Below are positions 59,079-64,000 of a stretch of 64,000 bases of DNA, piece after piece (position 1 is the first letter of the stretch; every line of letters starts with the position of its first letter). The notes under the pieces were generated by a model. It did not search any database. It worked only from the letters and a program-made list of their open reading frames with translations, and was not told the origin of the DNA. Made by a program: the position numbers and the translations under genes. Source of the stretch: JBALVT01 sp036960305 (GTDB lineage: Bacteria > Pseudomonadota > Gammaproteobacteria > Pseudomonadales > Halieaceae); NCBI GenBank assembly GCA_036960305.1, contig JBALWA010000002.1, positions 160,036 through 224,035 of the forward strand, given 5' to 3'.

Positions 59079-60089
59079 TTGTTGCGTATCGCAATTAATG
59101 GCTACGGCAGAATAGGACGCTGTGTGTTGAGGGCCCTCCATGAGAGTTCCCTGAATGAACAGCTTCAGGTGGTGGCGATCAACGAGTTGGCCGATGCTCG
59201 AACCGTGATGCACCTGACCAAATACGATTCCACCCACGGTCCTTTCCCGGGAGTCATCGAGGGCGGAGAGCAGCGGCTTTCGATAGCTGGCCATACCGTC
59301 CGTTTGTTGCGCCAGCCGCTGATTGCGGACTTGCCCTGGGCCGAACTCGGAGTCGATATGGTATTGGAATGCACAGGCGCATTCTCGGACCGGCAGATGG
59401 CTGAACAGCATCTCGCCGCAGGGGCGCGATTCGTGCTTTTTTCGCAGCCGGCGCAGGCTGATGTCGATGCTACCGTGGTCTACGGGGTTAATCACCAGGA
59501 TTTGTCCCCGGAGCATCGGATCGTGTCCAATGCGTCCTGCACGACCAATGGCATTGTGCCGGTTATCAGGGCCCTGCACGATGCCTTTGGCATTGAAAAT
59601 GGGACGATCACCACGATTCACTCGGCGATGAATGATCAGCCCGTAGCCGATGCCTACCACAACACAGATTTACGTAAGACCCGGGCGGCGTCTCAGTCTA
59701 TTATCCCGGTGGATACCGCACTGGCGAAGGGAATAGAGCGGATTCTTCCAGAGTTTGCAGGCCGTTTTACGGCGCAGGCGCTGCGCGTTCCTACCCTCAA
59801 CGTGTCCGCGATGGACCTGACCGTTCAGGTTGCCGCTGATGCGACAGAGGCCTCGGTCAACGAGGTTCTGAGGAAAGCGGCCAATACACGATTTTCCGGG
59901 GTGCTGGGTTATACCGATGAGCCGCTGGCTTCCTGCGATTTCAACCACGATCCCCGTTCCAGTATTGTTGATGCAGGCCAGACTCGCGTGAGTGGCAAGC
60001 GGTTGGTCAAAGTGCTTACCTGGTTCGATAATGAATGGGGCTACGCGAACAGAATGCTTGATGTCGCGGCCTACTGGAGTAACTTGTGA
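59079..60089 (+). CDS. epd: Erythrose-4-phosphate dehydrogenase Epd
   Basis: 336 residues, GAPDH superfamily. A-I-N-G-Y-G-R-I-G-R-C at the start, catalytic cysteine in S-N-A-S-C-T-T-N, followed by G-I-V-P-V-I where GAPDH has C-A-x-x-x-x. H-S-A-M-N-D-Q-P-V-A-D-A-Y-H and S-Q-S-I-I-P-V-D-T are closer to Epd than to GapA, and the position between tkt and pgk agrees. It makes 4-phosphoerythronate for vitamin B6. Translation must start at TTG (59079), with GGAG at 59067-59070. Confidence 0.88.
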   Translation: MLRIAINGYGRIGRCVLRALHESSLNEQLQVVAINELADARTVMHLTKYDSTHGPFPGVIEGGEQRLSIAGHTVRLLRQPLIADLPWAELGVDMVLECTGAFSDRQMAEQHLAAGARFVLFSQPAQADVDATVVYGVNHQDLSPEHRIVSNASCTTNGIVPVIRALHDAFGIENGTITTIHSAMNDQPVADAYHNTDLRKTRAASQSIIPVDTALAKGIERILPEFAGRFTAQALRVPTLNVSAMDLTVQVAADATEASVNEVLRKAANTRFSGVLGYTDEPLASCDFNHDPRSSIVDAGQTRVSGKRLVKVLTWFDNEWGYANRMLDVAAYWSNL

Positions 60090-60108
60090 ACAAGGAGGAG
60101 CGTTTGCC

Positions 60109-61281
60109 ATGGCTTTAGCAGTGGATTTAATGACAGGGCTTGAATTGGCGGGGAAGCGGGTTTTGATCCGTGAGGATCTCAACGTACCCATTAAGGACGG
60201 TGCTGTTGGCAGCGATGCAAGAATCAGGGCGGCCCTGCCGACCATAGAAGCTGCGGTGGCTGCCGGTGCGCGGGTTATTTTGATGTCTCACCTGGGTCGC
60301 CCTACCGAAGGGCAGTTCGAGCAGGCCTATTCCATGGCGCCGGTGGCAGAGCACTTGTCTAAATTACTTGGTCAGTCGGTAGAGTTGGTGGCAGATTGGC
60401 GAGAGGGGGTTGAGCTTGCTCCCGGCGCTGTTGTCCTGTTGGAGAATGTCCGCTTTAACCCGGGTGAAAAAGGCAATGATGATGAACTGGCAAAGGCCTA
60501 TGCCGGGCTCTGTGACATCTTTGTGATGGATGCATTTGGGACGGCTCACCGGGCTCAGGCTTCTACCCATGGCGTGGCAAAGTTTGCTGCCAAAGCCTGC
60601 GCCGGACCGCTGTTGGCCGGCGAGTTGACTGCCCTGGAGCAGGCGCTCGCTAACCCGGCAAAGCCTATGGTTGCTATAGTCGGCGGTTCGAAGGTGTCAA
60701 CAAAGTTGACGGTTTTGGAGACCCTGTCCGACAAGGTTGACCAATTGATCGTCGGTGGTGGCATAGCGAATACCTTCCTCGCCGCCAGCGGCTTACCGGT
60801 TGGGAACTCCCTGTGTGAACACGACCTGATACCGTCTGCAAAGGCGTTAATGGCCAAAACCCATATCCCCTTACCACCCGATGTGGTGACTGGTAAGGCG
60901 TTTAGCGAAACTGCCCAGGCGACATTAAAAGCCGCTGGCGATGTCGTGTCCGACGATATGATCTTCGATATCGGTCCGGAGGCATCGGCTCAGATCGCCC
61001 AGGTGTTGGCCAAAGCGGGCACGATATTATGGAATGGTCCGGTAGGCGTATTTGAGTTTGACCAGTTTTCAGCGGGTACAGAGTCCCTATCCCGGGCTAT
61101 AGCCGACAGTAGTGCTTTTTCCCTTGCGGGAGGAGGTGACACGCTGGCGGCGATAGACAAATACGGTATTGCGGACAAAATTTCCTATATATCCACTGGC
61201 GGCGGGGCCTTTCTGGAGTACGTAGAGGGAAAAGTCCTGCCGGCGGTCGCTATTCTCGAAGAGCGCGCCAGCGCAAAGTAA
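60109..61281 (+). CDS. pgk: Phosphoglycerate kinase
   Basis: 390 residues from the ATG at 60109, backed by AAGGAGGAG at 60091-60099. R-E-D-L-N-V-P-I, S-H-L-G-R-P, V-L-L-E-N-V-R-F-N-P-G-E, I-V-G-G-S-K-V-S-T-K and late G-G-G-D-T are all present. It interconverts 1,3-bisphosphoglycerate and 3-phosphoglycerate with ATP gain. It lies 19 bases after epd. Confidence 0.98.
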   Translation: MALAVDLMTGLELAGKRVLIREDLNVPIKDGAVGSDARIRAALPTIEAAVAAGARVILMSHLGRPTEGQFEQAYSMAPVAEHLSKLLGQSVELVADWREGVELAPGAVVLLENVRFNPGEKGNDDELAKAYAGLCDIFVMDAFGTAHRAQASTHGVAKFAAKACAGPLLAGELTALEQALANPAKPMVAIVGGSKVSTKLTVLETLSDKVDQLIVGGGIANTFLAASGLPVGNSLCEHDLIPSAKALMAKTHIPLPPDVVTGKAFSETAQATLKAAGDVVSDDMIFDIGPEASAQIAQVLAKAGTILWNGPVGVFEFDQFSAGTESLSRAIADSSAFSLAGGGDTLAAIDKYGIADKISYISTGGGAFLEYVEGKVLPAVAILEERASAK

Positions 61282-61336
61282 TTCATCATTATCAATAAAA
61301 CACTAAACAGCTAGCTGTAGTAGAGGGTATATCGAT

Positions 61337-62401
61337 ATGGCACTAATCAGTTTACGCCAACTTTTGGATCACGCGGCCGAGCACGGGTATGGCGTCCCGG
61401 CCTTTAATGTCAACAACCTGGAGCAGACCCGGGCGATCATGGAGGCCGCCGATGAGACCAATTCACCGGTGATCATGCAAGCCAGCGCCGGTGCCCGCAA
61501 GTATGCAGGCGCCCCTTTTCTAAGGCACCTGATGGCGGCGGCAATTGAGGAGTTCCCCCATATCCCGGTGGTGATTCACCAGGACCACGGTGTTTCCACG
61601 GCCATTTGCCAGCGTTCCATCCAGCTGGGCTTTAGCTCAGTGATGATGGACGGTTCTCTGGGAGAGGATGGCAAAACGCCTATGGACTATGACTACAACG
61701 TTGAAGTGACACGCAGGGCGGTCGATATGGCTCATGCCTGTGGCGTGTCGGTAGAGGGAGAGTTGGGTTGCCTGGGTTCCCTGGAAACGGGGCAGGCAGG
61801 TGAAGAAGACGGCGTTGGCGCCGAGGGTATTCTCAGCCACGATCAACTATTAACGGATCCCGAGGAGGCGGCACAATTTGTTGCCGCCACTGATGTAGAC
61901 GCCCTGGCTATAGCCTGTGGTACCAGTCACGGGGCCTACAAATTTTCCCGGCCCCCTACCGGGGATATTCTGGCGATTGACCGAATCAAGGAGATTAATG
62001 CCCGTATTCCCGGCACGCACCTGGTGATGCACGGTTCTTCCTCTGTGCCACAGGAGTGGCTGGCGGTGATCAATGAGTTCGGTGGTGAGATACCCGAAAC
62101 CTACGGGGTGCCAGTGGAGCAAATTCAGGAGGGCATCCGTCACGGTGTGCGCAAGATCAATATCGACACCGATTTACGCCTGGCATCCACGGGTGCTGTG
62201 CGCCGTTTTATGGCGGAAAACCCCTCTGAATTTGACCCGCGTAAATTCCTTGCAGCGACCACGACAGCGATGAAAGATATCTGTCTTGCCCGTTATGAAG
62301 CTTTCGGTACAGCGGGTCAGGCGGACAAGATAAAAGTCCTTTCGCTGGAGGCCATGCACCTGGCCTACGATGCAGGTTCGTTGAAGCAGCGAGTAAACTA
62401 G
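61337..62401 (+). CDS. fba: Class II fructose-bisphosphate aldolase
   Basis: 354 residues. Metal ligands in I-H-Q-D-H-G and later A-C-G-T-S-H-G and V-M-H-G-S-S, with V-N-I/K-I-N-I-D-T-D in the phosphate-binding loop. This is the longer class IIB-like form found in Pseudomonas and Calvin-cycle bacteria. It cleaves or forms fructose-1,6-bisphosphate. It follows pgk by 55 bases, and pyruvate kinase, which lies between them in Pseudomonas, is not present here. Confidence 0.96.
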   Translation: MALISLRQLLDHAAEHGYGVPAFNVNNLEQTRAIMEAADETNSPVIMQASAGARKYAGAPFLRHLMAAAIEEFPHIPVVIHQDHGVSTAICQRSIQLGFSSVMMDGSLGEDGKTPMDYDYNVEVTRRAVDMAHACGVSVEGELGCLGSLETGQAGEEDGVGAEGILSHDQLLTDPEEAAQFVAATDVDALAIACGTSHGAYKFSRPPTGDILAIDRIKEINARIPGTHLVMHGSSSVPQEWLAVINEFGGEIPETYGVPVEQIQEGIRHGVRKINIDTDLRLASTGAVRRFMAENPSEFDPRKFLAATTTAMKDICLARYEAFGTAGQADKIKVLSLEAMHLAYDAGSLKQRVN

Positions 62402-62419
62402 CGGGAGTCTGTAAGTACC

Positions 62420-63376
62420 GTGGCGCATTGGGATCAGGAATCGCTTGAAGCATTGCGCCAGTCTCTCCAACCCCTGGGCTCTGGGACTGAACCCTCTGTG
62501 GCGTTGCGCGATTTTTGTCGGCATTATCAGATTGATTTCGGGGAACGATTGCCGGATGTCAGCCACCGGATCGGGGCTGTCCAGTCAGGCGATTTTTCTT
62601 TGGCGGTGCATTGTTACGAGGTCGTCGGGGCAAGCCGTAACCTGCTTCTGGTTCACGGCTACACGGACCATGTGGGCCTCTTCAGACACCTGATTGAGTA
62701 TGGTCTGCAACAGGGTTGCAATGTCGTGGCGTTTGACTTGCCAGGGCACGGTTTATCAACCGGTGATTTTGTGGTAATTGATGATTTCTCAGACTACAGC
62801 CAGGCGATTGTTAATGTTATGGCGGCCGCGCAGATGCCGGAGATTCCCTGGTGGACGATGGCCCAGAGTACGGGCTGTGCAGCCCTCATTGACTACGCCG
62901 GCAAATACCCCTGGACATTTTATGCGGCCGTTTTCCTGGCGCCACTAATCCGGCCTGTGGGCTGGGGCAGGATTCGTGTCGGTCACGCGCTGCTGCGCCG
63001 ATTCCGGGATTCTATTGGCCGTAAGTTTGCCGCAAACTCGGGTGACGCAGCCTTTCTTGAATTTCTAAAGAGTGATCCGCTGCAATCCCGACGGATCTCC
63101 ATACGCTGGGTTGGTGCCCTGCGTCGCTGGCTGTCCGGGCTTGAGTTCAAGGACCTGGGCGTGGGCCCTGTTCTGGTGCTACAGGGCGACGCGGATGGCA
63201 CGGTGGCCTGGCGCTACAACATGAAAAAACTCGTTAAATTGTTTCCGGGAACAGATATTGAGTATCTTCCCGGTGCGGGCCACCACCTGGCCAATGAAAC
63301 GGCAGAGATTCGTCGTTTGTACCTGGGCAAAGTGGGGCGGTTTCTGGATTTTCCGCCGCCGGCGGACGAAGGCTAG
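62420..63376 (+). CDS. Alpha/beta hydrolase, lysophospholipase-like
   Basis: 318 residues from a GTG at 62420. H-G-Y-T-D-H (79-84) forms the oxyanion region; the nucleophile motif is M-A-Q-S-T-G (Ser150), with Ala in place of the usual first Gly; the acid is likely in Q-G-D-A-D-G-T and the histidine in G-A-G-H-H-L. The pattern fits the serine aminopeptidase S33/monoacylglycerol lipase group. Substrate unknown. It follows fba by 18 bases and overlaps the convergent serA end by four bases. Confidence 0.82.
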   Translation: MAHWDQESLEALRQSLQPLGSGTEPSVALRDFCRHYQIDFGERLPDVSHRIGAVQSGDFSLAVHCYEVVGASRNLLLVHGYTDHVGLFRHLIEYGLQQGCNVVAFDLPGHGLSTGDFVVIDDFSDYSQAIVNVMAAAQMPEIPWWTMAQSTGCAALIDYAGKYPWTFYAAVFLAPLIRPVGWGRIRVGHALLRRFRDSIGRKFAANSGDAAFLEFLKSDPLQSRRISIRWVGALRRWLSGLEFKDLGVGPVLVLQGDADGTVAWRYNMKKLVKLFPGTDIEYLPGAGHHLANETAEIRRLYLGKVGRFLDFPPPADEG

Positions 63377-64000
63377 AACAGTACCCTGGACCGAATGGTG
63401 CCCTCTATACCTGCCAACTTGGTCAGTGCGATATCACTGTATTCTGCGTCCACGTCAATCACCACATAACCAATTTTGTCGGTTGTCTGCAGGTATTGCG
63501 CACTGATATTCAGGTTGTTTTCCGAAAAGACGCCGTTGATCGCAGTCATAATGCCGGGCACATTGTGGTGGATGTGTAGCAGGCGGTGGCTGCCTTCGTG
63601 TTCGGGCAGGGCCACCTCAGGGAAATTGACAGAGGAAATCGAGGTGCCGTTGTCGCTGTAGCGGGCGAGTTTTTCAGCGACTTCCATGCCGATGTTTTCC
63701 TGGGCCTCTACGGTGCTGCCTCCGATATGGGGGGTCAGGAAAGTGTTGTCGAATCGGCGTAGTGGAGAGATGAATTCGTCGGCATTGGAGCGAGGTTCGG
63801 TCGGGAACACATCAATGCCCGCCCCTCCAATGTGCCCGCGCTCCAGGCTCTCGGCCAGGGCATCGATATCTACTACTGTCCCCCGGGACGCATTGATAAG
63901 AATACTGCCGGGCGCCATTTGTGCCAGTTCCCTGGCACCGAGCATGTTTTGGGTCGAACCGGTTTCCGGGACGTGCAGGCTGACAACTTCCGAATTCCCC
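63373..64000 (-). CDS. serA: D-3-phosphoglycerate dehydrogenase, C-terminal part (partial)
   Basis: About 208 residues are in the window; the start lies beyond base 64000. The visible part holds the second half of the NAD domain (V-V-S-L-H-V-P-E-T, I-N-A-S-R-G-T-V-V-D, D-V-F-P-T-E-P, T-P-H-I-G-G-S-T-x-E-A-Q) and a C-terminal ACT domain. It catalyses the first step of serine synthesis; the ACT domain binds serine for feedback inhibition. The length and ending (T-I-R-S-R-V-L-F) match the E. coli-type enzyme. Confidence 0.95.
   Translation of the reverse strand, partial: GNSEVVSLHVPETGSTQNMLGARELAQMAPGSILINASRGTVVDIDALAESLERGHIGGAGIDVFPTEPRSNADEFISPLRRFDNTFLTPHIGGSTVEAQENIGMEVAEKLARYSDNGTSISSVNFPEVALPEHEGSHRLLHIHHNVPGIMTAINGVFSENNLNISAQYLQTTDKIGYVVIDVDAEYSDIALTKLAGIEGTIRSRVLF

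Overview
The window is a gene-dense chromosomal segment of a free-living, aerobic gammaproteobacterium. Protein content and gene order resemble Pseudomonas and the marine Cellvibrionales/Halieaceae-type lineages. Examples are polA-engB-cytochrome c5-cytochrome c4-dsbA, rph-crc-pyrE, coaBC-algC-argB, ftsYEX-rpoH, pilTU beside yggS-proC, and tkt-epd-pgk-fba. I cannot fix the genus from sequence alone. I saw no rRNA or tRNA gene, insertion sequence, prophage or CRISPR array.

Layout. (1) 1-5169: an aa3-type cytochrome c oxidase and assembly cluster (coxA end, ctaG, coxC, SURF1, an SCO-like protein, cyoE, SCO), with a DUF2909 gene on the opposite strand; ctaA is missing from its usual slot. (2) 5402-11020: polA, a probable small RNA, engB, cytochromes c5 and c4, dsbA. 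(3) 11068-20259: mostly minus strand, with a flavin reductase, oxyR-recG and yicC-gmk-rpoZ-spoT-ridA. (4) 20399-33137: rph, a Crc homologue, pyrE, then coaBC-algC-argB-slmA, radC, rpmB-rpmG, mutM, coaD and rsmD. (5) 33210-38612: ftsY-ftsE-ftsX, rpoH, a DUF423 gene and trmB. (6) 38609-44770: a tight eight-gene minus-strand operon from yggS to hemW. (7) 44918-50067: pilT-pilU facing gshB-tonB-yqgE-ruvX. (8) 50214-56861: an esterase, then a minus-strand methionine-cycle operon (ArsR-methyltransferase, metK, ahcY, metF, rsmE). (9) 57070-64000: tkt, epd, pgk, fba, a hydrolase and the end of serA.

The non-coding DNA holds the most interesting signals. Three long, near-perfect inverted repeats (10162-10254, 30466-30558, 54541-54658) belong to one family. 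Their arms differ between copies but stay complementary within each copy. A probable small RNA (about 8220-8335) lies between polA and engB, the position of Spot 42 in enterics and ErsA in Pseudomonas, behind a sigma-E-like promoter. A perfect CIRCE operator (36530-36556) precedes rpoH and overlaps a second sigma-E-like promoter. An inverted repeat at 56889-56912 is a likely operator for the ArsR-methyltransferase/metK/ahcY/metF operon.
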